Made by a program: the position numbers and the translations under genes. Positions 35,515 to 47,747 of a stretch of DNA of 64,000 nucleotides are shown here, piece after piece. The stretch lies in contig CP136064.1 in the NCBI GenBank assembly GCA_032622095.1, positions 247,599,827 to 247,663,826 of the forward strand, read 5' to 3'. The first letter of the stretch is position 1, and each line of letters begins with the position of its first letter. Under the pieces are notes generated by a model. That model was not told the DNA's origin, made no database searches, and saw only the letters and a list, made by a program, of their open reading frames with translations. The DNA comes from Siphonodentalium dalli. Taxonomy: Eukaryota; Mollusca; Scaphopoda; Gadilida; Siphonodentaliidae.

Positions 35515-37080
35515 GAAAAACCATAGTCAGAAATGATTACGCGCTCAAGATCATATATTATATACCCATGATTGTAATAATATAATTTTTATCATTTCTG
35601 TTATTTGTAATTGGCATAGCTTATCACAAACCAAAAATCAACATTATTGACATAATGTAACGCCAATAAACGAAATTGAAATTATCAACTACACCTTTTA
35701 CCGGACTCGGCCTCGGGGTCGCACTACAGCTCGGGGTCGCACTACAACTTTTAATGTGTCCCAATAATTAACATTCTATAAATAGAACCCACATGCGCTA
35801 TGGCAGCGCCCAGGAGAAACTACGAAGTTAACACTATAGGAACCAGGAAGCTAAATGTGTTCCAGAGTCGAGGAGCGTGTGCTAAAGGTGAAGGTTACTG
35901 GAGAATGACATTCAACTGATACATGTGACACGTTATTAAAGGATGACATCGTATTTATTTTATTTGTACATATCTAAATAATTTAAACTGGTGAATTAAT
36001 GGGGGATGGATTTTTGTGAGTGGGAAATTTATTTAACTAGCTGCTGTAGTTCTGGGGTTTTTTTCCAGATCAAATTTGGCTGTGGGATAGCCCTGTCGTA
36101 CACTTGGGGATTTATTTAAAAAGGTAAACACAGTGTCGCCTGTGGGAAACCATTTAGTTCAGTGATTCCTGTACACATTATCTTTTCAGTATATAGAGTT
36201 ACTTCTCTTTCATCAGATACAGATACTTCATTGTTTGGTCATTCACGCCCATGGGACTTTTATAAATAGAAAATTGTTTTTCCGGTTTATTTATTTAAAA
36301 GTCAAACCGGTCACCGGTAAAAGGTGTAGTTGGGAATTTCAATTTCGTTTATTGTCCTTTACATTATTATGTCAATACTGTTGATTTTTGGTTTGTGACA
36401 AGCTATGTCAATTACCAATAAAAGAAATTTAAAAGATAATTTGTAAGTCTTATATTTCAACTTTTATATATATGTTTCGTTCTGCAGCCCACTGATGGTT
36501 GTGGTCGGAGACGGCCGAGTCGGCCGCCGGTTCGTTAATTAGGTGCTGGTTGTTATTGTTATTTTAACGGAATTCTGATTTGGTCATTCGCGAAACCAAT
36601 TTATTTTATATTCTATAATTAAAAGCATGGGTATATTATATATGATCTTGTTTATGGATATTGTAGGAAGTCTAATCTGACCGTGTTAAATTGAGCTATA
36701 GCGATGGGATTTCTCGCAGGACAACACATTTCGGGTTTTCGTGGGGTGTGTATCCGCTGGATGTCTCATAGTTGCAGTATGTAACAATTATGACCGAATT
36801 AATTGCTTTCGATGTTTAGGTATGAACAATGGCTGGACCATGCACTCTTGACGGGAACACAATACCTCCGATTTTTTATCCGCATTTAGAAACTTTCTGG
36901 TGTGGTGAATGAGAAACCTGCAGTAATAAGCCGTAGTTGTTTGTAATAATTCGAAGGATTAATTGTTTTAACGGAATTCTGAGGTGGTGAATTCATGTAA
37001 CCAATATATTTTATATTATAATTTATATTTATGGCTAATAATATGATCTTGAGGGCGTTACCAATTCTGATTATGGTTTT
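35515..37080. repeat. Cluster of dispersed repeat B fragments inside psi6
   Basis: Four fragments of repeat B, two of them facing each other (35515-35790 and 36240-36420 share AAAGGTGTAGTTG and AATTGAAATT landmarks in inverse). The sequence from 35800-36240 and 36420-37700 otherwise holds nothing recognisable. Confidence 0.45.
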
Positions 37081-38439
37081 ATTGTGTATATATGGGCTTC
37101 AATAATAATCTTGATCACTGAGTCGCTACCAAATTGGATCCACCAGCACAGTTCCGCGCATTCAGTGCTACAGGTCAATGTCTGGAGTAGCATCCAATAT
37201 ATGTAACTTTTGAATATTCATGAATGTTCAAAACTCCATATATGGAATGTATTTTTTCTTTCTCAAGAACTTTGACCTGCAGCGCTTAAACCATGGACTG
37301 AGGGCTGGATGGATCCAATATGGTAGCGACTTAGTGATCTGGCTTATGCTACTAATAATTTTACCAAACAAATTATTGGGAATAAGATTAACCCTTTCCA
37401 TACTAAATATTCATTGACGAGTAGTTATCCCTTGGGAAATGTTCAGGTAATAGGTCGTTTGTTGATTTGTTTTATCTGTCGTCTGCTTATATTTCCCAAC
37501 AACACATCGAGATTAATAATAGAACATTCCAAAGTATACTTTTATAACTGGTAGCAGAATCCATTTAGTATAGAACGAGTTAATTAGAAGTGGTGTCACA
37601 ACCTGTCATCTGCTTGCCAGTGTATGATCTGAATATACATACAGGCGAAGAAATTCATTCCATTGTATAACTGCATGGATCAAAGAATGCATTCACTTAA
37701 TAAAGGGTTTAATATGTTTGTCTTTACAAGTTATAGTGAACACGATGCAGAAATGCAATTCCGGTCTTCCCATCTTCATGGCAGACGACCGTTTCGGAAA
37801 TACACCAACCAAGACCTTCACCTTTGATGAAACCACTTTCATTCCTGTCACCGCATACCAGAGAGAAGGGGCACGTAAATGAATATTTCTCACAAGTTTC
37901 ATAATATTCAATGCATTGCTCTAGATTTTCGAAACAAATCATACTAAAATAATGAAGAATAAAGACATCACATTTGAGTTCTACTTTAGAGAAATAAAAC
38001 AAACTGCATTAATAATGTAATTACTAGAAAGAGCAAACAAATTTGACTTGGAGCGTGACATAAAATATCTAACCAGCGAATGGTTCGTGTACGTCTCGAG
38101 TGCACCTATCAGTTATCTTATGTAAACACTTATCATTTCATTGCATTTTGCTCGTACAACACATTCGTCATGACGCAATTCTAATTTCTTTCAGATCACC
38201 AAGCTGAAGATTGCCAATAACCCATTTGCAAAATGTTTTAGAGAGTATAATGACGAGATGTGAGTGTTTGCATCACGATATCTGTGTCTAGTCCATAACT
38301 ACTTTAATGGTTTGTATTCTGACTGAAGTTTAAATTGAACCCATTTATCGATGGCACGGAGATCAAGTTGGTATCGGGTCATCGGTTTTTATACAAATCG
38401 TTTGGATTCACCCACCTGTTACATTGATTCGATAACATC

Positions 38440-38663
38440 GATTATGATGATGGTGACGACGAAGACGACACCGATTATTTGATGATGGTGGTGGCGATGA
38501 TTGCGATGAGGGCAATTCTGCTGATGACGATGTTGTTGATGACGACGGATGATGGTGGTGGTGGTGGTGATGGCGACGACGACGACAAATACGACGACAA
38601 TGTGTAACCGACGACGACAATGGGGATCCTATACGACGGCGATGATGATGATGATGATGATTT
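38440..38663 (+). repeat. GAT/GAC trinucleotide-rich microsatellite
   Basis: Runs of GATGAT, GACGAC and GGTGGT, ending in (GAT)n. It lies between psi6 exons 5 and 6. Open frames across it (for example a histidine run on the minus strand) are by-products. Confidence 0.8.
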
Positions 38664-39095
38664 ATCCTAAGCTGCTGTATAATTTTCTTCTATAAATACA
38701 CTCATCAAATCTTACCTTCTATTGTATATTGGTTAAACATAGTATAATAATAAGAAGAGTGCAAATTTTCTTTTGGTCAAAATATGACGATCATTTCCTC
38801 TTTTTTCTCGTTCCAGAACAATAACAAAGAAGGATCGGAGTCTGAAGACATGACTGGTAAGATTACTATAGATGTATATGCGATGTCAAAATCATTATTT
38901 ATATATTATGAGTCTTCTTTTTACTTGAAAACGCTGAAGGTGATACAGCCTCTTCTACAAGACGATTACTCAAATAATTCGACACGATAAATGAAATTTA
39001 TAAATTTATTCATGAATTCACTTCAACACAATATATAATGTACAAACCACATCGCGGATGGTTTATATCTTACAGAAGTTACAGCATTGATATCT

Positions 39096-39604
39096 AAAGG
39101 TACGGTTGGCCTTGGCGGTGGGTATCCTGTGAAAATATTTCCACCCGTCAAAAACCGCCACAAACAGAAAGAACATCAAAATGTAGACATACTTTGTCCG
39201 TATACAAATAAGAAATATCGCATAAACAGTATGTTATTGTCAAATGTTTTACCATTGTTATGTAAACAAAAGCATAAAAAGTTACTTTTCTGGTGTTTGT
39301 TTATATTATGATAGTAAACATAAAGAGCGTTCTTTGTTGGTGAATTCCTGATATGGAACTAATAAATAGCGTTTATGCCATTTGTGTGTGATTAGCCAGT
39401 AGCATTGTGCTGTCTTCTGTAACACAATCAGGCTCTTGCTTAGGTAAAATATAGTAGGTCTTTATGATAACATGCTGTTTACGTGATGGTCATGGTATAT
39501 ATGAACGAAACTGTATGCGATTTAATGTTTTTCTGTTTACGGTGATTAGAACAAATATGAATATTTTCGACAACTAACTTGAATTAAGGCCTCACGTGCC
39601 CTTA
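39096..39604. mobile_element. Small inverted-repeat element A, third copy
   Basis: Same element as 1225-1722, in the same orientation, within psi6 intron 6. The right end is less well matched (GGCCTCACGTGCCCTTA). Confidence 0.65.
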
Positions 39605-40085
39605 AACTTAGTTTATTTTGTAAAAAAAAAAATGGATTGGGGCACACGTTTTTGCAACTTATGGAGCCCACGTGGCACGGGCGCATATATCAAATGAAAT
39701 AATGAAGAATAATTCCAATTTTAATTAATTTGTTTTAATTGTTTGCAGGCTTGCAGCGTTGCAACAAGAGTGCAAAAAGAAGGCTAGTCGAACATAAACA
39801 AGCACAAGATCTTCACAATGAAAATTGTCCACATAGTTACCCACCCATTCCGCTTCTGGATTCCCCGATACCAACCTGAGATCGTCACATCCTCCCAGCC
39901 TTCATCTCATCAAGATCATACGACGATTCATATGATGACGTCAGAAGTTTCACCAGTTGTCAATAGATCAGTCACCAGTCACTGAGTTCCTCTGCGCTCT
40001 CATACCACAGAGACTTCCACTTTCTTGCACTAACATCTTTGTGTATACCAACTTCCTGATCAAGCCTGAGTTTTTGTGTCATTTG

Positions 40086-40509
40086 CAGAATGAGGTCCCC
40101 AGAGGGTGAATTTAGTGACTCAATAGCATAGCGGGCTAACATCACTAAATTCACCATAGGGGGACATCATTCTGCTTATAACTCATCTTCTCTGGAATGT
40201 TTCTTTATTATCAAATTTCTATAGAAACTATAGATTCTATTCCTTTTCTAGTTTATAGGTTCTATTTCTTGTCTAGTTTAGTTGCTCTACGTGTATATCA
40301 CCAAATTGGCAGACGACACATTGCATAATCGAGGTTCCCAATGGGTGTACATCACAATATTCACCATTTTTGGGAACTTCAATCTGAGTCTATGTCTCCC
40401 ATAGCAGATGAGGCCATGCAGAATGAGGTTCCCATAAGGTGAATTTATTTATGCTAGCTCGCTATGCTGGATAGCGTCACTGAATTCATCCTCTGGGAAC
40501 CTTATTCTG
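40086..40509. repeat. Pair of hairpin repeats inserted in psi6 exon 7
   Basis: Two inverted repeats of about 90 nt each (40086-40175 and 40418-40509). Both begin CAGAATGAGGT and end with the inverse. A third half-copy lies between them (about 40325-40390). Together they make an insertion of about 0.5 kb in the decayed last exon. Confidence 0.5.
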
Positions 40510-40884
40510 TAAATGACAGACAGAATAATCTTCTTCCAGATCTACATCAGACTTTGAACAGCTGAAATCAGACACGTTCGACATCTACAGGAATAAGGAT
40601 GACATAAGCCTACTAACCAATGATGACGATTCAGACAGCTCACGTGACAACCTGGTACCCACCCGGCGTCTGCGAATCCTCACCAGAACGCGATGTTCTC
40701 ATGGATTCTTTGAAAGACATCACGGAAAACGACGGTTATTGTGACGTCACAGAGAAGACGGTCAACTAATTTGTGTCCGATGAGCTGTAACGTCGGAGAA
40801 CTGTGGCCAAGATATATTGAGAGAAGCCAAGTCTATATCTTTCATTTCTGCTGACTTGTTCTATCCTCACAAAAATCTGCGCAA

Positions 40885-41341
40885 CCGTGTACGTGTAGTC
40901 GCAATGACCACGTGACACTGGAAATCGTAAGATATGATAAACGTCACACTTTACTAAACAGACTCTCCCATTCAGTTAGAAAATATATATTGGAATGGTC
41001 TATTATATTATCCTGGAAGGATGTTCGGGAAGTATAAGCAGACGACAGCTGATATAAGTACAGAAGGATTGCTATTAATTTATGGGGAAATGTTCACCCT
41101 ATAAGTTCAACAAACGGCCGTTTGTTGAACTTATTATCTGAACATCCCCCAAGGGAACTACTCGGCTATGACTGATTATTATTGAAAGTGTTATGCAAGG
41201 ATAAAGTGATGCAACTTTCAAATTCTGATAATTTATTTAACACTTTCACGATAACAACTATAAATGGCAACTGTAAATAACTAAATATACATATAAATAA
41301 TAATAAATAACAATATTCGCATGAATATTCACAAAACAAAC
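40885..41341 (-). other. 3' flank of a minus-strand unit ending at a rearrangement
   Basis: This reads as the downstream flank of a minus-strand copy (compare 4330-4825 and 14990-15520), including a poly(A) region. It stops at AACAAACG/TGGACGAC, where plus-strand exon 3 of copy 4 begins. It contains a perfect 34-nt palindrome at 41101-41134. Confidence 0.6.
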
Positions 41342-44300
41342 GTGGACGACTGTCGGTACAAGTTCTACGACTCTGAGTGGTTAGCTTCCGGTAACGCCGA
41401 CAGTTCCGTTCCCATGACAACCTATGTACACCCCGATTCGCCGGCACCCGGATCATTCTGGATGCGCAAGCCTGTCATGTTCCACAAACTCAAGCTGACA
41501 AATAACAGGAAATCGCAACAAGGGAATGTAAGTATGGTGGGTTTTTTTTTTTTTTTTTTAATAACTAACTTCATTAAATTTTAACTCAATTCTCAACATT
41601 ATCAACAGAGTGTTATTGGCATTGAATGAACATAACACAAAACTGTTCACTTTGTATTACCTCATACTACACATCATACCGGTGTTATCTGTATATTTAT
41701 TTGTGTCATGGAATGGAAACAAAATAGTGGTCGTTTCAAACTAGTTCAAACTTTACAAGCGTCACATTGTTTGGTCAAAAGTTATTCAATAAACTTCTCT
41801 GATGTGTTCGCGAACTATTTGTCCCACATTCATAAATGAATACTCGCCCATGGCTAGTTATTTTATTCTCACTGATTCGTTAAATCTGTATAAAAGAATC
41901 TAATTAACCCTTTACCCAACAAACCGGCCAAAACCGGCCAAATAAAGCTTCAACAGCCTAAAATATCTTGGGTCTGTCTCAATAAAACCATACAAATATG
42001 GATATCATTGGAACCGGCTCATTGACCACATTGTGATGGTTATAGTTATGCCCTGTGCCAATGCATTCTCTTATATATGCGAGTCGACCATAGGTCGCCT
42101 CGCATATATAAGAGAATGCATTGGCCTAAAAAAAATCTTTTTTTAACACTTTTTACCATTTTTTCTTATATTCTTTAACAATTTTATAATTTTTAATGTG
42201 TTAAGCCAATGCTTCTCTTATATATGCGAGGCGACCTATGGTCGACTCGCATATATAAGAGAATGCATTGGCACACGGCCGTTCTGTTGGGTAAAGGGTT
42301 AAATGTCCAATATGTTTATTTTCACTGGACTGTAAATACATGCAGTATTTGAGAGTAATTGTTAACAAAATATCAGAAAGGCACGAACTCTGAATGGGGT
42401 TCTATGTCTGCCGTTCGCTGGTATGATCCGAATGTACTTACACAATTAATTATGATTAGATCATTCCGTTGTATTCTGCTATAAGTCGAATTGAGAATCC
42501 ATTCAGTGAACGAATGTTTAACCTAACTTCTGTTTGCAGGTCATAGTGAACACGATGCAGAAATACAAGCTTCGTCTTCATATATCCATGGCAGACGACC
42601 ATCCCGGACAAGCGCTAACAAAGACCTTCACCTTTGCTGAGACAACTTTCATTCCTGTCACCGCATACCAGAGCGAAGAGGTGCGTATCTAGTATTAAAA
42701 ATCTCAAACCTTCCAATAACATATGATTCAATAATTTTCAACGGCTTGAAAAGTGAAGAAGGAAGACATCACATTTTAGCTCAACGTCAGGAAAATTCAA
42801 TGAACTGCACTCATATAATAGTGAAATGGTAATGAATAAATTCGACTTGATGCATTAATATATGGTATGCTTGATGCCGAAGTACTTCATTATTTGTCTA
42901 TTGAATTCCAGGTAACACCCATTTTATATTCTGATATAGTTGCTAAGAGTCTTCAGGGTTGCATTCCGGCCTCATTCAGCCATTGCTCTACTTATTACCC
43001 TCTGTATAACGAAATATCGATTCAACTATATATCAACCTTACACTTCACTTTGTATCTCTTCGGCTCGTAACATACATTCGTTATGACACAGTTGGAATT
43101 TCTTCTTTCAGATCACGAAGCTCAAGATCGACAACAATCCATTCGCAAAAGGCTTCAGAGAGAATAAAGATGAGAGGTGAGTGTTATATGCATTCTATTG
43201 TGGTATATTTCGGCGGCATGACATAACACATGTACACACTGATTAGGATTGTGTCCACCCCACAATCATTTGTCATAATTTGTCTCCTGGTCAAGAATTT
43301 ATATTATTGTACCCACCTATCACGGCCTTGAAAGTTATATAAATTAATCGTTTACTTCTTGTTTTATTCAAATCTCGCGGTTTCCCCATCTGTTCCACTT
43401 GCCGATAGTTAGATGCGGTTCGGACTATTTCGCCTTACATGTTCTTCCACGGTTATTGTAATCAGACCCAATCGTCGCCAAAAACAAGGTGCAAATAAGA
43501 TATTTAGATAAGATTGTTAGACCTTCATTATTGTTTTCTTTCAAATCTGATTATTGCATCCTCTTTTTTCCAGTTCCAGAACAATGACAAAGAAGCGACT
43601 GAGATCGGAGTCTGAAGACACGAGTGGTAAGTATTCATATACCTGTGAGATCAAAACGATTAGTTATTTCTTCTCTTTACTCTAAACAGAAAGCAAAATA
43701 TCCTTATTTATGAGGTAAGAATTTGAGCTTACAAGAGTTGGAAAAGATTATTCCTGGAATCCACTTCAAATACAAGTGAACCATCGGTTGTATTTCCCGA
43801 GGTACGTGTTTAAAATACAAGAAGATATCAGCATCTGGAAATCTATCCAAATGCACTTCAAGCAATTATTGGCTGCACCTGCCGTCTCGACAGGCTCTCG
43901 TAATCATTTGCATTGGATACTGTTTCTAGAGCAATTAAATTTTTAATTCGTATGTTTTATTTGTTTGCAGAATTTCAACCAGAAAGCAAAAGAAGGCAAG
44001 ATAATCCTAGCCATACCCAAACTCCACACAAAGACTATTCTCCACAGAGCTACACACCCACTCCGGTTGTGGATTCACCGATACCGGCCTGGGATAGCCG
44101 ATTACTTCCAGCCTTCACCTCACCATCACCCGTCTTCTCGGGACCGTACGACGAACTCAGTTACGATAGCAGGAATTTCAACAGTTGTCGCCAATTCAGT
44201 CCCCAAGCAGTATGTTCCTCTGTGCTCCCACATTCCAACGACCTTGTTGCACTAGCAGCGTTGTGTGAACCATCGTCACGATTGACACCAGACTTTGAAC

Positions 44301-44617
44301 AACTTAAAGCAGACATCTTCGATATATCAAAGAATAAGGACGACATAAGCCTTCCAGCCACTGATGACGAAGATTCACATATCTCACCAGATAGCCTGGT
44401 ACCTTCCCTCATAATCTACGAATCCTCACCAGATGGCGATGTTCAGTCAGATTGTTCCAACAGTAGTATCGGAAGCGGCGGTCACTGCGACGATACAAAT
44501 GAACTAGTGAACTCATTTGTTCCTGAGGAGTTACACGCGACTTCGGAGAACTGTAACCACGATATTCTGAGAGAAGCCATGTCCATGACCTTCACCCCGA
44601 GTGACTTTTCCTTCTAA
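41342..44617 (+). pseudogene. T-box transcription factor, copy 4 (5' end lost)
   Basis: Plus-strand exons: part of exon 3 (41342-41527, starting at V-D-D-C-R-Y-K-F), then 42540-42680, 43112-43176, 43574-43626 and 43971-44617. All are open and in phase to the TAA at 44615-44617. Promoter, first exon, exons 1-2 and about the first third of exon 3 are missing at the junction at 41341. Exon 5 is the normal 65 nt, showing that the 4-bp duplication in its closest relative, copy 2, is private to that copy. Small changes: P to S in exon 3 (D-S-S-V-P) and P to L in exon 4 (Y-K-L-R-L-H). A poly(A) signal follows at 44770-44775. Without a start it is unlikely to make a T-box protein. Confidence 0.85.
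41908..42298. mobile_element. piggyBac-like MITE with two hairpins (copy 4, intron 3)
   Basis: CCCTTTACCCAACA and its inverse are flanked on both sides by TTAA (41904-41907 and 42299-42302). The matching intron of copy 2 (about 18430) has the empty site with a single TTAA. The two internal palindromes are as in 17318-17697; the right one lacks two bases. It lies in a different intron from that insertion, so the two are independent. Confidence 0.85.
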
Positions 44618-44769
44618 ACTCACATAATTAATATACGTCAACGTGTTGCTGGATTATTGCGTTCGTTTGTTTTATGAATATTCATGTGAATATTGTTATT
44701 TATTATTATTTATATGCATATTTACCGTTACTATATTTGTTATCGTTATCGTATATCGTGAAAATGTTA

Positions 44770-44775
44770 AATAAA
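44770..44775 (+). other. Poly(A) signal of copy 4
   Basis: AATAAA about 150 nt after the stop, as in the other copies. Confidence 0.55.
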
Positions 44776-45260
44776 ATTATGAGAATTTGATAGCTGCATC
44801 TCTTTATCCTTGCATAACCCTTTATTTAATAATAGCTCATAGACCAGTAGTTCCATTAGGGAATGTTCAGATAATAAGTTCAACATACGGTCGTCTGTTG
44901 GTTTAAACATAGTTATTCGCCATATATGCATATATTCTCTCCTCCGTTGAACTTATATAGTGAACATTTCCCCACCAATGAATAGGAATCCTTCTGCACT
45001 TGTATCAGCTGTCGTCTACTTATATTTCATGAACATCCCTCCAGGTTAACAATAGACCATTCCAATGTATACCTTCTAACTGAATGGGAGAGTCTATTTA
45101 GTAAAAAAAAAGGTTTATTTACGGACTAACTGTATCGTCGATTACTGTCAGTGTGGCGTTTATCGTATCTTACGATTTCAAAGGTCACGTGGTCATTGCG
45201 ACTACACGTGCACAGTATTTCTGCACATAATGTTTTTGACGAAACAATGCATCAAAGAGG

Positions 45261-45577
45261 AACAAGAAAACTAAGATGCATGCATCAGGTCACCCATGAA
45301 CTATTTAGCAATAGAATAATTCAGTTCGGTTGCGGTATCACAACGTTACAACTGACATACGATTACACAAGACACACCTTGAATGTGGAACTGTGTAAGA
45401 GTGAATATTAATGTTCTAAATCCCATGTTTCACCTTTAGTTGTGATGGGGGGGGGGGGGGGGGGGGGGATCGTACTTTATTAACACGCAAGTAGTGTAAT
45501 TAAGTACGGGTAATTAGAAGTAACAAATCGTTTAGTTTCTATCGTATCGACTGAAAGGGGTGAGCAGATTGTTGGTG
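45261..45577. repeat. Left arm of a long inverted repeat
   Basis: Begins AACAAGAAAACTAAGATGC. It is inverted, almost base for base, at 47269-47587. It includes a run of 23 G (45446-45468) matching 13 C in the other arm. It inserted in the 3' flank of copy 4. Confidence 0.8.
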
Positions 45578-45587
45578 AAACATTTCA

Positions 45588-47225
45588 TGATGATCAGACT
45601 AAAGGTACGACCTGTAGCCCGTGCTAAAGGATTTAGTCATACAAAGAGTAAAATCCAAGATGGCCACTGGCGGCCATGTTATTTTTCCGAATGACCCCAA
45701 AATGACTCGTTCCCATCTGCATTCCAATTTCAACAGCCATGACAAATGTTATGATGATCAGACTGAAGGTACGACCTGTAGCCTGTGCTAAATGATTTAG
45801 TCATACAAAGAGTAAAATCCAAGATGGCTGCTGGCGGCCATGTTTATTGACCGAATGACCCCAAAATGACTGGTTCCCATCTACTTGTCATTATTAACAT
45901 TCTTGACAAATTTTATGATGATCAGACTAAAAGTACGACCTGTAGTCTGTGCTAAAGTATTTAGTCATACAAAGAGTAAAATCCAAGATGGCTGCTGGCG
46001 GCCATGTTTTTGGGTCGAATGACCCCAAAATTACTCGTTCCCATCTACATCTCATTGTTAATATCCATGACCAATTTTATGATGATCAGGATAAAGGTAC
46101 AACCTGCAGCCCGTGCTAAAGAATTTAGTCATACAAAGAGTAAAATCCAAGATGGCTGCTGGCGGCCATGATTTTTGGCCGAATAACCCCAAAATTACTC
46201 ATTCCCATCTACATGTCAATATTATCATCCATGACAAATTTCATGATGATCAGACAAATAGTACGACCTGTGGCCCGTGCTAATGGATTAAATTTTTTTA
46301 AATCCAAGATGGCCACTGGCGGCCATGTTTTTTGTCCGAATAACCCCAAAATGACTCGTTCCAATCTACATTCCAATTTCAACAGCCATGACAAATTTTA
46401 TGATGATCAGACTAAAGGTACGACCTGTAGCCCGTGCTAAAGATTTAGTCATACAAAGAGTAACATTCAAAATGGCTGCTGGCGGCCATGTTTTTTGGCC
46501 GAATGACCCCAAAATGACTCGTTCCCATCTACATGTCATTATTAACATTCTTGACAAATTTTATGATGATCAGACTGAAAGTACGACCTGTAGCCCGTGC
46601 TAAAGAATTTAGTCATACAAAGAGTAAAATCCAAGATGGCTGCTGGCGGCCATGTTTTTTGGCCGAATGACCCCAAAATTACTCGTTCCCATCTACATGT
46701 CAATACTATCATCCATGACAAATTTCATGATGATCAGTCGAGCAGTACGACCTGTGGCCCGTGCTAATGGATTGAATTTTGAAATCCAAGATGGCCACTG
46801 GCAGCCATGTTTTTTGTCTGAATGACCCCAAAATGACTCGTTCCCATCTACATTCCAATTTCAACAGCCATGAAAAATTGTATGATAATCAGACTAAAGG
46901 TACGACCTGTAGCCCGTGCTAAAGGATTTAGTCATACAAAGAGTAAAATCCAAGATGGCTGCTGGCGGCCATGTTTTTTGGCCGAATGACCCTAAAATGA
47001 CTCGTTCCCACTTACATGTCATTATTAACATTCTTGACAAATTTCATGATGATCAGACAAACAGTACGGCCTGTAGCCCGTGCTAATGGATTGAATTTTG
47101 AAATCCAAGATGGCCACTGCAGCCATGTTTTTTTTCCGAATGATCCCAAAATTAATTATTCTGGTCCAAATGTTGATGTCAACAGCTATGACAAATTTCA
47201 TAATGATCCGACCAAAGGTACGACC
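45588..47225 (+). repeat. Satellite array 1, period about 160 bp
   Basis: About ten units, marked by GATGATCAGAC then GTACGACCTGTAGCCCG and CCAAGATGGC. Starts fall near 45588, 45752, 45914, 46080, 46243, 46402, 46563, 46728, 46883, 47048 and 47205. Units alternate between at least two subtypes (GGCTGCTGGCGG and GGCCACTGGC). The period and context resemble the core repeats of bivalve pearl/BIV160-type elements, as recalled; the sequence match is untested. Confidence 0.85.
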
Positions 47226-47268
47226 ACGTAGCGGGGCAAATATGCATATTATATTGACAGCTAACGAG

Positions 47269-47587
47269 AACATTCATCACCAACAATCTGCTCACCCCTT
47301 TCAGTCGATACGATAGAAACTAAACGATTTGTTACTTCTAATTACCCGTACTTAATTACACTACTTGCGTGTTAATAAAGTACGATCCCCCCCCCCCCCA
47401 TTACAACTAAAGGTGAAACATGGGATTTAGAACATTAATATTCACTCTTACACAGTTCCACATTCAAGGTGTGTCTTGTGTAATCGTATGTCAGTTGTAA
47501 CGTTGTGAAACCGCAACCGAACTGAATTATTCTATTGCTAAATAGTTCATGGGTGACCTGATGCATGCATCTTAGTTTTCTTGTTAA
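47269..47587. repeat. Right arm of the long inverted repeat
   Basis: Reverse complement of 45261-45577. Ends ...CTTAGTTTTCTTGTT. Confidence 0.8.
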
Positions 47588-47722
47588 CATTGACGAAGAA
47601 GTCTCCGGTGGCTAAAATTGTTCGACTGTTTAGCGGTTGGACTGGCCTGTAGTCATCCACCAGGAACTCGTCGTGTTCACCAGTATAACTCTTCTTCACA
47701 GTGTGCCTGAATTCCTCAATCT
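47588..47722 (-). other. Orphan coding exon-like segment
   Basis: On the minus strand a consensus acceptor (ATTTTCAG, about 47723-47730) opens a clean 45-codon frame. It contains E-E-F-R-H-T-V-K-K-S-Y, then H-D-E-F-L-V-D-D-Y-R-P-V-Q-P-L and L-A-T-G-D-F-F-V-N-V. It matches none of the T-box exons and lies between the two satellite arrays. I do not recognise the family. It may be an exon captured by the surrounding element. Confidence 0.4.
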
Positions 47723-47747
47723 GAAAATTATATCAACTCATATTAAT

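Larger units (their letters stand above)
32560..40860 (+). pseudogene. T-box gene psi6, old degenerate copy
   Basis: Plus-strand remnants in gene order. First-exon donor near 32611 (GTTAAATT then GTGAGA). Exon 1 not found. Exon 2 about 33550-33749, with an internal duplication of its H-Q-R-E-V-T part. Exon 3 35409-35514, cut after D-D-C-R-Y by repeat sequence. Exon 4 37730-37870, with the acceptor AG changed to AA and the donor GT to GC. Exon 5 38195-38259, reading N-N-P-F-A-K-C-F-R. Exon 6 38817-38856, lacking about 7 nt. Exon 7 from 39749, with many stops and an insertion of about 0.5 kb, recognisable to about 40860. It is much more diverged than the other five copies, so it is older, or was left out of their homogenisation. 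Confidence 0.8.

Noticed and set aside
38408-38620. Histidine-rich open frame
   Set aside because: Product of the GAT/GAC microsatellite read on the other strand.
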